The notes beneath the pieces are model-generated. The model saw only the letters and a program-made list of their open reading frames with translations, was not told the DNA's origin and made no database searches. Below are positions 25,186 to 34,444 of a stretch of DNA of 64,000 nt, one piece after another. A program made the translations under genes and the position numbers. This DNA comes from Pedobacter jejuensis (GTDB taxonomy: Bacteria > Bacteroidota > Bacteroidia > Sphingobacteriales > Sphingobacteriaceae): contig NZ_RBEE01000004.1 of assembly GCF_003725795.1 (NCBI RefSeq), positions 248,001 through 312,000 of the forward strand. Direction: 5' to 3'. Numbering within the stretch: the first letter of the stretch is position 1; each line of letters starts with the position of its first letter.

Positions 25186-25719
25186 TTATTTTCTAAATCT
25201 TCCGTAACGAATTCTATTGGCGGCCGCCTTGTTCATTTTTGCACAATCATTCAATTGCTCTCTGTAGCTCTCAATACGAAAACGAGATTCAGAAAGCGAA
25301 TCTTGCTGTAGAGCCATTGCGCCTACATCGTTATTAAGGCGTTCATATAATTCAAAACTAGGGCTATCCATAGTTTTCTTAGAAATAAGTTCTTTAAGTT
25401 TGGCATTGGCATCAGTAATATCTCCAAGAAGAATGGCCTGTTTGCTTAATTCATCTGCGTTGTAGGTTCTGAACTGCGAAAGTTCTTTGAAACGCATTAA
25501 GATAATATCGAACTTTAAATTGATTTCTTTTCTTAATGATGTTAGTTTTTCGCTTTCTTGTACTTTTTGCTCGAGTAGAGCATATTCTCTATCAGAAGCC
25601 GCAAAAAATAAATAAATGCACAGTATTGCGCAAATGGTAAGAAGTAGGAAATTGAGAATAAAAAAACGGTAGGATTTTTTTATCTCGAAAGCATTAATTG
25701 GTTTCATTGGCCTAATCAA
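25186..25719 (-). CDS. tssO: T6SSiii transmembrane protein TssO
   Basis: The 177-aa protein starts with a PINAFE basic segment, has one membrane span (about residues 17-38) and a long coiled-coil periplasmic part (residues 40-165). This is the layout of TssO in T6SSiii. An alternative start at MKPINAF removes four residues. It is the first gene of the minus-strand operon and diverges from tssE across 164 bases. Confidence 0.8.
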   Translation of the reverse strand: MIRPMKPINAFEIKKSYRFFILNFLLLTICAILCIYLFFAASDREYALLEQKVQESEKLTSLRKEINLKFDIILMRFKELSQFRTYNADELSKQAILLGDITDANAKLKELISKKTMDSPSFELYERLNNDVGAMALQQDSLSESRFRIESYREQLNDCAKMNKAAANRIRYGRFRK

Positions 25720-25817
25720 TTGTTGCGTTAATACAATTCTCGGCTAATCTAAAAGGGCGATTTCACGGTTCATTAAATATTCCATTCAAATTAACCAAAG
25801 TCTATAACAATTTGACC

Positions 25818-25848
25818 TTTGCTTTGTTTGCTGAATATCATAATTTTA
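25818..25848 (+). promoter_or_regulatory. Predicted promoter of tssE-tssF
   Basis: TTTG at 25818-25821 is followed after exactly 19 bases by TAATTTTA (25841-25848), one mismatch from the Bacteroidota consensus. The transcript would have a leader of about 30 bases with GGAGG at 25873-25877, an unusually strong Shine-Dalgarno sequence for this phylum, seven bases before the tssE ATG. Confidence 0.65.
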
Positions 25849-25883
25849 TTTATTCTTACAAAAATTAACGCTGGAGGCAGATT

Positions 25884-26318
25884 ATGTCTGATCAATTTTA
25901 TAGGAAGCCACTTACTTTAGGTGCGGTATTTAAGGGAACAGATTTGGCTCATGTAGATGCCGGAAAATCTATTTCCAACCATATTCAGCTGATTATTTTT
26001 ACCAGGTATGGCGAAAACAGACAAAATCCAGAATTTGGCTGTGAAATCTGGGATCTGGATTTTGAGCTTATTGTTAGTGAAAACCTTTGGGAAGAAAGAT
26101 TTAGAAAATCACTTCTCCGCTCCATTTCAAGTCACGAACACAGAATTGAAGAAATAGAAGTTGAGGTAAAAATTACTGAAGTTGAAAATATTTTTCCGTT
26201 AAGAAAAATCACAGAAATAAAAAAGAAGGTTGATATCACTATAAGAGCATTAATTAAAGCTACTGGTGAAAAATATTATTTCAATTCGAGTCTTTTCCTA
26301 AGTCCGCTAACCACCTGA
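25884..26318 (+). CDS. tssE: T6SS baseplate protein TssE (gp25-like)
   Basis: The 144-aa protein shows the GPW/gp25 signature in the segment IIFTRYGENRQNPEFGCEIWD, where the EFG-C/S-EIWD core is typical, and a following LI...R.SI..HE motif. TssE sits in the baseplate wedge and starts sheath assembly. It has a clear promoter and a strong GGAGG site, and is followed by tssF after 23 bases. Confidence 0.9.
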   Translation: MSDQFYRKPLTLGAVFKGTDLAHVDAGKSISNHIQLIIFTRYGENRQNPEFGCEIWDLDFELIVSENLWEERFRKSLLRSISSHEHRIEEIEVEVKITEVENIFPLRKITEIKKKVDITIRALIKATGEKYYFNSSLFLSPLTT

Positions 26319-26341
26319 TATAAGAATCTAAAAAGCCAAAT

Positions 26342-28201
26342 ATGAAGCCCGTATTTTATTCGTCAAAAGAGGAAATCAAAAACAGAATCTTAAAAAATGC
26401 TCAGGATTTCTGGAACATTAAACACAGTAGTGATTTTGATCCACTTGTGAAACTCATACTGGAAGCATTAAGTAATGAATTATTCAATATATCAAACGAA
26501 CTTAAAAATCTTGAAAATAGAATTTTTGATAAAATAAGCAGAATACTTGCTCCAGATCACCTAACCGCATCTTTACCGGCACATGCAATTATGCATGCCA
26601 GATGCCTGGAAAAATTTGATGAAATCGGTTCACAAACCCAGTTTTACTTAAAAAAAAATCAAGGTAGAGTTGAAGAAAATCAAAAAAGAGTAGAGATTTT
26701 TTTTAGTCCGATAACTAAAGTATCCCTTCATAGCGGGCAACTTAAATACATGGCGTCGGGTAGTTCCCTTTCGCATATAACATTAAACGAAAAGAAAACA
26801 ATTTTACGGACAAATCCTGGGTCATCATTTGAGCCTCATACCGCTTACATTGGTTTTGAAGGTTTTCAATCAAGCGAAGATTTAGGAGGAATCAATCTGT
26901 TTTTTGATTGGAAGAATTTTTCGGTTCCGGCAAATACGTACGAACTTTTATCACTATGTAAGTTTTACCTGAATGATCAGCCTGTATCAGTACACAACGA
27001 TCGCTTCATGAATGAGCATTCAGCTCAAAATAATCATGCTCCATTTCATCACAAACAACTAATGCATGTTATAAAGGCTGATGTTCAGCAGTTTTACAGC
27101 AATCGTTTTTTAACACTCGATGACTCTCAAAATCTAATTGGAACCACCCAAGAGAAGTTTCCGAAGGTGTTTGAGCAATTGTTTAATATCGAGAGCCAAA
27201 ATAGATTGGAAAACGGCATTATTTGGATGAAAATAGTTTTTCCCGCCTCTATTTCTCCTGAAATGATACAGGAACTTTTTATTTATATCAATGCTTTTCC
27301 TGTAGTAAATAAGAAATTGTATCAAATAAAACATCGTCTTAAAACCATGACTAATATTTTGCCCATCAAAACTGAAGATGATGAGCAGATGCTGGCTGTT
27401 GAAAAACTTGGAGATAATCATGGGTCGGTATATACAGAAGTGCCCTACACCAATGAAAATCATAAAGAGGATGGTTCATTTTCGATAAGAATAGGTGGAA
27501 CCGAGCGCTTTGATACGAGAAATGCAAAGGAAATGATTGATTATCTTTTCGAACTATTAAGAGATGAAAAAGCTGCTTTTTCTGCCTACGGACCAGACTT
27601 TTTGGATACTACATTAAAAACGCTTGAAAGAACCATAGCATTAATTGAACAAAAAAGTAAGGCATCCATGCAATCGAGTAAAGAACTTCCAAGCTATCTG
27701 GTGGTTAAACCGATTAAAGATGCGGCAATAATGTTTTTAGATTTATGGGTAACCCAGGCCGAAAATGCTAATGGTATTGCCTCAGGTACAGGTTTATCCG
27801 TCAATTCGGATAGTCGCTTTTTACCTGATAGTTTAATATTGCTAAGTCAGACAAAAGGCGGGCGTTCCAGATTGAATTCATCAGGACGGGTTCAGGCTTA
27901 CAAATATGGATTGACAACCGCCGATAAGATAGTTACAAAGGCAGATATCATCAATTTTTGCAAATACGAACTTGGCGATAAGATATCAGCTATCTCTATT
28001 GAAAAAGGTATTGCAATGGGAAACAGACCCAACATAGGTTTTATCAAGACAACTGAAATAGTTATTACTCCGAGTACCAATCTGGCATTTAGCGCTCAGG
28101 ATTGGGATGATTTAATTGAAATTACCGTTGCAAAGCTAGCGCAAAGAAGCACCATGAATCTTACCTTTAGGATGAGGATAAAGGAAACTATTTATAGATA
28201 A
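26342..28201 (+). CDS. tssF: T6SS baseplate subunit TssF
   Basis: The 619-aa protein has the TssF layout: an N-terminal helical region (VKLILEALSNELFNISNEL...), then RILAPDHLTASLPAHAIMHA, where Pro and Ala positions are typical, and a C-terminal beta region (MNLTFRMRIKE). TssF forms the wedge with TssE, TssG and TssK. Its last ten bases overlap the end of tssG on the other strand. Confidence 0.9.
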   Translation: MKPVFYSSKEEIKNRILKNAQDFWNIKHSSDFDPLVKLILEALSNELFNISNELKNLENRIFDKISRILAPDHLTASLPAHAIMHARCLEKFDEIGSQTQFYLKKNQGRVEENQKRVEIFFSPITKVSLHSGQLKYMASGSSLSHITLNEKKTILRTNPGSSFEPHTAYIGFEGFQSSEDLGGINLFFDWKNFSVPANTYELLSLCKFYLNDQPVSVHNDRFMNEHSAQNNHAPFHHKQLMHVIKADVQQFYSNRFLTLDDSQNLIGTTQEKFPKVFEQLFNIESQNRLENGIIWMKIVFPASISPEMIQELFIYINAFPVVNKKLYQIKHRLKTMTNILPIKTEDDEQMLAVEKLGDNHGSVYTEVPYTNENHKEDGSFSIRIGGTERFDTRNAKEMIDYLFELLRDEKAAFSAYGPDFLDTTLKTLERTIALIEQKSKASMQSSKELPSYLVVKPIKDAAIMFLDLWVTQAENANGIASGTGLSVNSDSRFLPDSLILLSQTKGGRSRLNSSGRVQAYKYGLTTADKIVTKADIINFCKYELGDKISAISIEKGIAMGNRPNIGFIKTTEIVITPSTNLAFSAQDWDDLIEITVAKLAQRSTMNLTFRMRIKETIYR

Positions 28202-29130
28202 ACGGTGTAGCCTAGATAAACATCCAGACTTTCATCACTAAGTATTGATGGCTGATTCGCCAAACTATGTACAAAGGAAATCTCAATTTCAGTATCAACG
28301 GGAACAAGATAATCCAATGCCATATCTAAAATTTTGCGCTGATGCTTACCAGGCATTAGCGATATCACCTCATGAGCACTAGCCGGACCAATTTCTACCA
28401 ATAACCTGTCATTTTCAGGAATAAAATTTTGCCCTATAATACTGTCGATGCCCAATGAGCCTTGGCCGAGAATAAAAAGATGCTCTTTCTCAATTGTAAC
28501 AGGTTTAACCTGATGAGTTACATCTTGGAGGAGGAAGGGAAGATTAAATAAAGCGCTTAATACATTTGAAATAAATACGAGGTCATTGCGCTTTTGATTA
28601 ATTTCAGGCAACAGATGCATCCAAATAATACTCTGCTCTTTATTTAAAAGATTGAACTCATGCCAGCCGAGTTGAAAAATCTGATTGAGATCATTATAAG
28701 TTGTTCTTTTATCAAGTCGGTTTTCATAGATTTCGGAAATGAGCCTGATGTGATTCAATTCAAGATCAAAGGGACTGAAGAACAACCTTGCATCTTTTTC
28801 TTCTTCTCTCCGATCAATAATATCCTGAATCATTCCATCTTCATCCAAAGAACTGCTACCTTTTGGCGGACTATGAAATAACCCTTCTGGAAGCATATCA
28901 TACAAACCTTCTCGGTTAACTTCCAGGCGATACCTTGTAACGGAACGATTGTTTGAGAAATAGGAATAACTCTCACTTAAGTCTTTCGAAAACGCACGCT
29001 TATCACCCCCAACAGGCACAATCTCGATATTTTCGATATCTACTAAACCACGTTCGATAAGATCTGCGCCAAGTACAACCGCTTTGTAATCGGTAAATAA
29101 TTCATTTGAAATCAAAGATTTTTTTTTCAT
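28192..29130 (-). CDS. tssG: T6SS baseplate subunit TssG
   Basis: The 312-aa protein carries TssG-like features in the T6SSiii form: EGLYDMLPEGLFHSPP near residues 75-90, EEEKDARLFFSPFDLEL, and the C-terminal LVEIGPASAHEVISLMPG segment. It is unusual that this wedge gene is on the opposite strand from its partners tssE, tssF, tssN and tssK, overlapping the tssF end by ten bases. It diverges from tssN across 111 bases. Confidence 0.85.
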   Translation of the reverse strand: MKKKSLISNELFTDYKAVVLGADLIERGLVDIENIEIVPVGGDKRAFSKDLSESYSYFSNNRSVTRYRLEVNREGLYDMLPEGLFHSPPKGSSSLDEDGMIQDIIDRREEEKDARLFFSPFDLELNHIRLISEIYENRLDKRTTYNDLNQIFQLGWHEFNLLNKEQSIIWMHLLPEINQKRNDLVFISNVLSALFNLPFLLQDVTHQVKPVTIEKEHLFILGQGSLGIDSIIGQNFIPENDRLLVEIGPASAHEVISLMPGKHQRKILDMALDYLVPVDTEIEISFVHSLANQPSILSDESLDVYLGYTVYL

Positions 29131-29241
29131 TTAAACATTACTCTTGTATGTTTGTTATAAATAAACACGTACTTTACAAATTAATACTACCCAATTAAAG
29201 CAACTCAAAATACAAATTCTGAATTAATACTTTCTTTTTAA

Positions 29242-30135
29242 ATGGACGTCCAATCATTTTTCGTTAGATACCTCCTTTTCCCATTGATAGCTGTAGTATC
29301 AACAGCAATTCTGGCAATATTAAACAGGAAGAATCAATTCCTAAGTAACAAAAAACTAATCATAAGTGTTCTACTTTCTGGAATTATTCTTGCACTACCA
29401 GGTTTGTTGGGATTTCTTGATTTCCATTTTATGCCATGGGGATACATTATATGTCAGATTACTTATACCATGCTGGGCAGTTTGTACGTTTACCTGCTCA
29501 CAAAACACTATCCTACAGAGTTACTTGAGCGTAAAGGCTTCATTATTTTCGCTACTTTTATTGCAAGCATTCTTGGCATTTATCTTTTTCAACTTCTTTA
29601 CCATTGGTTGGGAAATGTTGAGTTTGGCTGGTGGGCAGGAGGTTCCATTTTTACATTTTTTATTCCGCTGATATTTTGGTGGGCCTATGTCTCTTTACTC
29701 AGCATTCCTCAGGAAATCTATAAAATATGGAAATATCCTACTACTCCACTTGAAATTAATATGGACCACGTTGACTTTGATAATTTATTGGTTTTAGAGC
29801 TTGAGTTATACAAAAAAAGCACTGACCCTGAGCCACTAAAAGTTAAAGTTAAAGCGCCTGAGAACATGAATTTTGGCATGTGGTTTCATAAATTTATTGA
29901 TGACTACAACTTAAAATTTGCAAAAAGCCCAGTTGAGTTTAAGATTTCAGACCACGAGAACCACAGTTGGATTTTTTTTGTTAAGACATCTTTTTTCAAG
30001 CGTAATTTATTTATAGATCCTGATTTGGATATTAAGCAAAACCAAATTACCGAAAAAATGACCATTTATGCCAAACGGGTTTCTGAAAATGTAAACCTTC
30101 CTAATGAAATAGGTGAAAGTGCAATTGTATTATAA
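29242..30135 (+). CDS. tssN: T6SSiii membrane protein TssN
   Basis: The 297-aa protein has four to five membrane segments in the first 165 residues (about 8-26, 37-58, 66-85, 98-120 and 135-160) and a soluble C-terminal domain of about 130 residues. This topology and its place directly before tssK match TssN, an inner-membrane protein restricted to T6SSiii and proposed to replace the TssL/TssM docking role. Confidence 0.85.
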   Translation: MDVQSFFVRYLLFPLIAVVSTAILAILNRKNQFLSNKKLIISVLLSGIILALPGLLGFLDFHFMPWGYIICQITYTMLGSLYVYLLTKHYPTELLERKGFIIFATFIASILGIYLFQLLYHWLGNVEFGWWAGGSIFTFFIPLIFWWAYVSLLSIPQEIYKIWKYPTTPLEINMDHVDFDNLLVLELELYKKSTDPEPLKVKVKAPENMNFGMWFHKFIDDYNLKFAKSPVEFKISDHENHSWIFFVKTSFFKRNLFIDPDLDIKQNQITEKMTIYAKRVSENVNLPNEIGESAIVL

Positions 30136-30146
30136 AATAAAATCTT

Positions 30147-31286
30147 ATGATAAAGCCATTAAAATACAAGCCGATCAATTGGATCAATGGGATGAAGCTT
30201 TCTAGTAGCCAATTCCTTACTAGCGACCTTTATATGCAGGATGTTGTAAGAGATGCTATATCTATCCAAATAAACAACAGTAATTACGGTTTGTTACCTC
30301 CATTTGCAGGGTATCCATCATCTCATGATATTGAAATCATTGAGAAAGCGACAAATCAAATTGAAATACGCATCAATTACTGCAATGCAATAACGCCAGA
30401 AGGTGTACACATCGATATTACGCAAAGAGAACTTGGAGATGCGCTGGTACACAATCATTATTTCGGGCAGGCAGAGCCAAAAAATTATCACATTATACTG
30501 GAAGTAAATCCATTTAAACCACAACCGAGTGGAATACCCGATCCTGAAGAAACTCCCTTACGTTATCCTGAATTGAGTAAAAGTTATAGTATATCTGTAA
30601 TCCAGGAGAGTGAGATATCAACCAAGCTACCAGAAAGTTATTTTATCACCGTTGGGCAGGTTTATTACGATGGACAATCGATGATGATTAACCGGGATTA
30701 TATATCACCAAGTACGGCAATTACCAGCCATGCTATTTTAATTGCTTTCTATGAAAAATTCAGTACGCTTCTTAATGATTTGCAACTAGCGAGTTTTAAG
30801 ATAATTGATAAAACTAGTGGTAAAGATAATGTGAGTCAGCTGGGTAAGAATATTAGACTTATCTCTGAAAAAATTACCAATTATATTGCAACTATATTTT
30901 ATGATTATAGAAATGTAGCTTACCGTGAATCGCCTATAGTGCTTGTTGGATACTTTTCTAGTCTTGCCCACCATTTTTTCACGGCCATCAAACTCATCGC
31001 TCCGCATGAAAGAGAGGAGTTATTGAAATACTTTTATGAATGGAAAGATGTAACCCCAGGAAACTTTGAAGAATTGCTTTCCCGGACAATTGAAGAGGTT
31101 TATGATCATAAAAGGATTAATGAATCGATGAAAACGGTAAATGAGTTTATGAACGTTTTGGTGGCATTATGGAATAAGTTAAGCAGTTTAGAATACATTG
31201 GTCAGCGCAAAGAAAATATTGTAGTTGCTGAGCAACAGGTTGTCCAGCAGGTGCAGGCCAGAAAAACCTGGACTTTGCTCGATTAA
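30147..31286 (+). CDS. tssK: T6SS baseplate-membrane connector TssK
   Basis: The 379-aa protein has the TssK-like start (KPINWINGMKLSSSQF), an N-terminal beta shell domain (residues 1-180), a helical bundle and a short C-terminal part that is truncated compared with Proteobacterial TssK, as in other T6SSiii. It links the baseplate wedge to the membrane complex. It starts 11 bases after tssN. Confidence 0.87.
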   Translation: MIKPLKYKPINWINGMKLSSSQFLTSDLYMQDVVRDAISIQINNSNYGLLPPFAGYPSSHDIEIIEKATNQIEIRINYCNAITPEGVHIDITQRELGDALVHNHYFGQAEPKNYHIILEVNPFKPQPSGIPDPEETPLRYPELSKSYSISVIQESEISTKLPESYFITVGQVYYDGQSMMINRDYISPSTAITSHAILIAFYEKFSTLLNDLQLASFKIIDKTSGKDNVSQLGKNIRLISEKITNYIATIFYDYRNVAYRESPIVLVGYFSSLAHHFFTAIKLIAPHEREELLKYFYEWKDVTPGNFEELLSRTIEEVYDHKRINESMKTVNEFMNVLVALWNKLSSLEYIGQRKENIVVAEQQVVQQVQARKTWTLLD

Positions 31287-31496
31287 CGATTGATGACCGA
31301 ATGATATTAGCTTAAAACTCCAGCTCCGATTTTAATGGAACAATGAATAACTAGCGGTGAATAACTATTCAAATCTATTCTCCGATGTTGATGGGCCATA
31401 AACTCAACGTCATTCGTATGAACGAACACATTTAAGTTTCGTTTAAGATAAGCGTTGATATTTTAGGTAAATATCATTCTATTCTCTGCGCTGTCT

Positions 31497-31504
31497 TATA
31501 TTTG
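31497..31504 (+). promoter_or_regulatory. Candidate -7 box of the acetyltransferase gene
   Basis: TATATTTG is a full match to TANNTTTG and lies 17 bases before the ATG, so the transcript would have a leader of about ten bases. No clear -33 box at the right distance. Confidence 0.4.
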
Positions 31505-31521
31505 AAAAAATTCGAATACCA

Positions 31522-32043
31522 ATGTCAATAACCACAGCCACAATAGAAGATGTAGCAAAACTAAATCAGCTAATAAATTTTGCTTACCGCGGGTCCGAAT
31601 CTAAAAAGGGATGGACAACTGAAGCAGATATTTTAGATGGAATCCGAATAGATGAGTCTTCATTGATAGAAAATTTTAATAACAGCGCTATCAATATTTT
31701 AAAATATACGGATGAAGATGGGCAAATATTAGGCACAGTCTGTCTTGAAGTAAAACATCCAATTCTATATTTAGGTATGTTTGCAGTATCCCCGATATCA
31801 CAAGGAAAAGGTATTGGAAAAGCTTTATTAAAAGAGGCAGAAGTTTTCGCAAAACAATCAGGTTGTAATACGATAGCAATAAGTGTAATTAGCAGCCGAA
31901 CGGAACTTATTGACTGGTATGCAGGTAAAGGGTATGTTCATACCGGGAATTCTACTGCATTTGAAGAGATTGAAGGAAAATTTGGAGAACCAAAAATAGA
32001 AGGAATAAGATTGGATAATATGGAAAAAAAGCTAACAAGCTAA
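31522..32043 (+). CDS. GNAT-family N-acetyltransferase
   Basis: The 173-aa protein has the GNAT acetyl-CoA binding motif QGKGIGKALLKEAE near residues 94-107, preceded by the LGMFAVSPISQ strand, and a C-terminal WYAGKGYVHTG element. It is soluble. The substrate cannot be told from the sequence. It lies after the T6SS genes and is not in an operon with them. Confidence 0.88.
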   Translation: MSITTATIEDVAKLNQLINFAYRGSESKKGWTTEADILDGIRIDESSLIENFNNSAINILKYTDEDGQILGTVCLEVKHPILYLGMFAVSPISQGKGIGKALLKEAEVFAKQSGCNTIAISVISSRTELIDWYAGKGYVHTGNSTAFEEIEGKFGEPKIEGIRLDNMEKKLTS

Positions 32044-32205
32044 TTTGATATCTGTGAACTTCAATAATAGATCATAGGAATTTTTTAACCGTATTACTGT
32101 TAACTTATTGTTTTAGTAAAATGATTGTTATTTGATAATGGTTTGTTCAAAAATCTTACTATTTAAAATTGAATCATAGAACGAGTAATAAGAAACGAAA
32201 ACTAC

Positions 32206-32465
32206 CTATTTACTCTTTAAAGACTTAATTAAGATATTTCCATTTTCTATGAGTTCTAGGGTATCATATGTTCTTCCACCGTCCGAACTAGAGAAAACCA
32301 CTTCGATGTTGGGACTTGAAAGCAGGAAAATCTATGATTGCCAACATAATGCAACGACTCAGGAAAATCACCAGTCATCTCCAATTTTCCATTAATGTTG
32401 TTAATGGTAAGATTAGCTTCGCCATTAGAATATTTTCCTAGAACTTCCTTGATTAAGGCTAGGTA
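32206..32465 (-). pseudogene. Frameshifted gene remnant of unknown family
   Basis: The minus strand reads in one frame ALIKEVLGKYSNGEANLT...GKLEMTGDFPESLHYVGNHRF and then, in another frame, SSPNIEVVFSSSDGGRTYDT, ending LKSK at TAG 32206-32208. The two halves look like one protein broken by a frameshift near 32335, and no start codon remains. The family is not recognised. Confidence 0.5.
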
Positions 32466-32494
32466 CTAGCGCCACAAACTTTTACAGCCATTTT

Positions 32495-32524
32495 GGCTAA
32501 ACCAAAGCGTATTTCGGCTAAACC
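32495..32524 (+). promoter_or_regulatory. Two 9-bp direct repeats, candidate operator of the AraC-type regulator
   Basis: GGCTAAACC occurs at 32495-32503 and 32516-32524, exactly 21 bases apart (two helical turns), 45 bases before the oxidoreductase gene. AraC-family regulators bind such direct repeats, and one is encoded at the end of this operon. Confidence 0.5.
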
Positions 32525-32568
32525 CCTTGTAAAATTAACCTCTAGTTTTACATCAAGAAAATATAGTT

Positions 32569-33525
32569 ATGAAAGCGATAAGAATTGATGAATTTGGTGG
32601 GACGGAAGTTCTGAAATTAATAGAAGTAGAACGCCCGGTCCCGGCCCCAGATGAGATATTAGTAAAAGTACTTGCAAGTGGTGTAAATCTTGTTGATTGT
32701 GTAATTCGTAGTGGCACAAATGACAATTTCAAATCTCTGCTGAAGTTACCATTGACTTTGGGGTGTGACGCAGCAGGTATAGTAGAAGAAGTAGGCAGCG
32801 ATGTAACAAACTTCAAAAAAGGCGACCAGGTGTATGGTTGTCCAAACTTTCCGGGTGATGGCAGTTATGCAGAATATTGTGCCGCAAAGGCGAGTCAGTT
32901 CGCCTTGAAACCGAAAAGTATCTCTTTTAATGAAGCTGCGGGTGTACCATTGGCCGCACTTGTTGCATGGGAGGGGCTTTTTGAACTTGGACAGCTGCAA
33001 ACAGGGCAGCGTATTCTTATTCACGGTGCATCGGGTGGAATCGGTAGCTTTGCTGTTCAGTTTGCAAAAGCGAAAGGTGCGTATGTAATTGGAACGACTT
33101 CAGCAAACAATATTGAATTCTTGAAGCACATCGGCGCTGACGAAGTACTCAATTACAAAACGCAAAATTTTGAAGAACTGCTACAGGATATTGATATTGT
33201 ATTCGATGCTTCGCCTATTCGTGACAATAATGAGCGGTTAAAAGGCGTAAGTGTATTAAAAGATGGAGGTATATTTGTTAGCGTAAATGTTGATTTTCCT
33301 TTTGATGATGCTGTTAATGAAGCTCTTGCCCGAAAAAATGCAAGAGGCGAAATGGTTGCAAGTCAAAAACACGAGAATTTATCTAAAATTGCGAAGATGA
33401 TTGACGAGGGCAAAGTGAAAGTTACCATCAGTAAGATTTATCCTTTGGAACACGTTGCACAAGCACACGAGGAAAGTATAACAGGCCACGTCCGTGGTAA
33501 ATTAGTGCTAGAAATATCAAAATAA
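32569..33525 (+). CDS. NADP-dependent medium-chain dehydrogenase/reductase, quinone oxidoreductase type
   Basis: The 318-aa protein has the GroES-like N-terminal domain (residues 1-120; VNLVDCVIRSG and LGCDAAGIVEEVG) and a Rossmann domain with the nucleotide motif HGASGGIGSFAVQFAKAKGA near residues 148-167. It lacks the zinc ligands of alcohol dehydrogenases, so it fits the zeta-crystallin/quinone reductase group. It is followed after ten bases by an AraC-family regulator that probably controls it. Confidence 0.9.
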   Translation: MKAIRIDEFGGTEVLKLIEVERPVPAPDEILVKVLASGVNLVDCVIRSGTNDNFKSLLKLPLTLGCDAAGIVEEVGSDVTNFKKGDQVYGCPNFPGDGSYAEYCAAKASQFALKPKSISFNEAAGVPLAALVAWEGLFELGQLQTGQRILIHGASGGIGSFAVQFAKAKGAYVIGTTSANNIEFLKHIGADEVLNYKTQNFEELLQDIDIVFDASPIRDNNERLKGVSVLKDGGIFVSVNVDFPFDDAVNEALARKNARGEMVASQKHENLSKIAKMIDEGKVKVTISKIYPLEHVAQAHEESITGHVRGKLVLEISK

Positions 33526-33535
33526 CTAAAGAGGC

Positions 33536-34444
33536 ATGAAACACATCAAAACGATCAGCGAATTTCATCAGTTTAGGGAACTCCCAAAACCTGAACATCC
33601 ACTAATTAGCGTAATTGATGTTGCAAGCGTTAAGCAGTTGACTAGTGATGAACCGACAGCTTTACTCTTAGATTTTTATGTTATCGCTATGAAAAAGGTT
33701 TCGGGTGCCAAGATGAAATATGGGCAACATCAGTTTGATTTTGATGAAGGCATAATGTCTTTTATGGCCCCCAATCAGGTTTTCAGTGTTACACCGGTCA
33801 AAATTGAGGAGAAAATAGAAAATTCAGGATGGGTACTAAATATTCATCCTGACTTTTTATGGAATACCCCTTTATCAGGAAAAATCAATCAATACGATTT
33901 TTGGGATTATTCGGTAAATGAAGCATTATTCCTTTCTGAGAAAGAAGAAGCTACTATAAACAGTATTATCTCGAACATTCAGCAAGAATACCGGTCCAAC
34001 ATAGATAAGTTTAGCAAGCAAATTATCATCTCCCAAATTGAAAGTTTGCTCAGCTATGCCGACCGATTCTACCACCGCCAGTTTATCACGCGTGAAAAAC
34101 ATAACCACCAAATCCTTGATCGTTTGGAAACATTGGTTAACGATTATTTTAACAATACTGATTTAATCAATAAAGGGTTGCCATCAGTTGGATTCATTGC
34201 TGGGGCATTAAATCTATCGCCGAAATATTTGAGCAGCCTGCTTAAAACGCTCACCGGACAAAACACACAGCAATACATTCACGAAAAACTGATTGCAAAA
34301 GCAAAAGAAAAGTTATCAGCAACAGATTTGTCTATTAGTGAGATCGCCTACCAATTAGGGTTTGAACATTTACAGTCCTTCAGCAAATTATTTAAAACAA
34401 AAACCAAACTTTCACCTTTGGAATTCAGGCAGTCCTTTAACTGA
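33536..34444 (+). CDS. AraC-family transcriptional regulator
   Basis: The 302-aa protein has an N-terminal cupin-like sensing domain (residues 1-170) and a C-terminal double helix-turn-helix (from about 218; GFIAGALNLSPKYLSSLLK and ISEIAYQLGFEHLQSFSKLFK). It is co-transcribed with the oxidoreductase. The 21-bp-spaced GGCTAAACC repeats upstream of the operon are a likely binding site. The inducer is unknown. Confidence 0.92.
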   Translation: MKHIKTISEFHQFRELPKPEHPLISVIDVASVKQLTSDEPTALLLDFYVIAMKKVSGAKMKYGQHQFDFDEGIMSFMAPNQVFSVTPVKIEEKIENSGWVLNIHPDFLWNTPLSGKINQYDFWDYSVNEALFLSEKEEATINSIISNIQQEYRSNIDKFSKQIIISQIESLLSYADRFYHRQFITREKHNHQILDRLETLVNDYFNNTDLINKGLPSVGFIAGALNLSPKYLSSLLKTLTGQNTQQYIHEKLIAKAKEKLSATDLSISEIAYQLGFEHLQSFSKLFKTKTKLSPLEFRQSFN

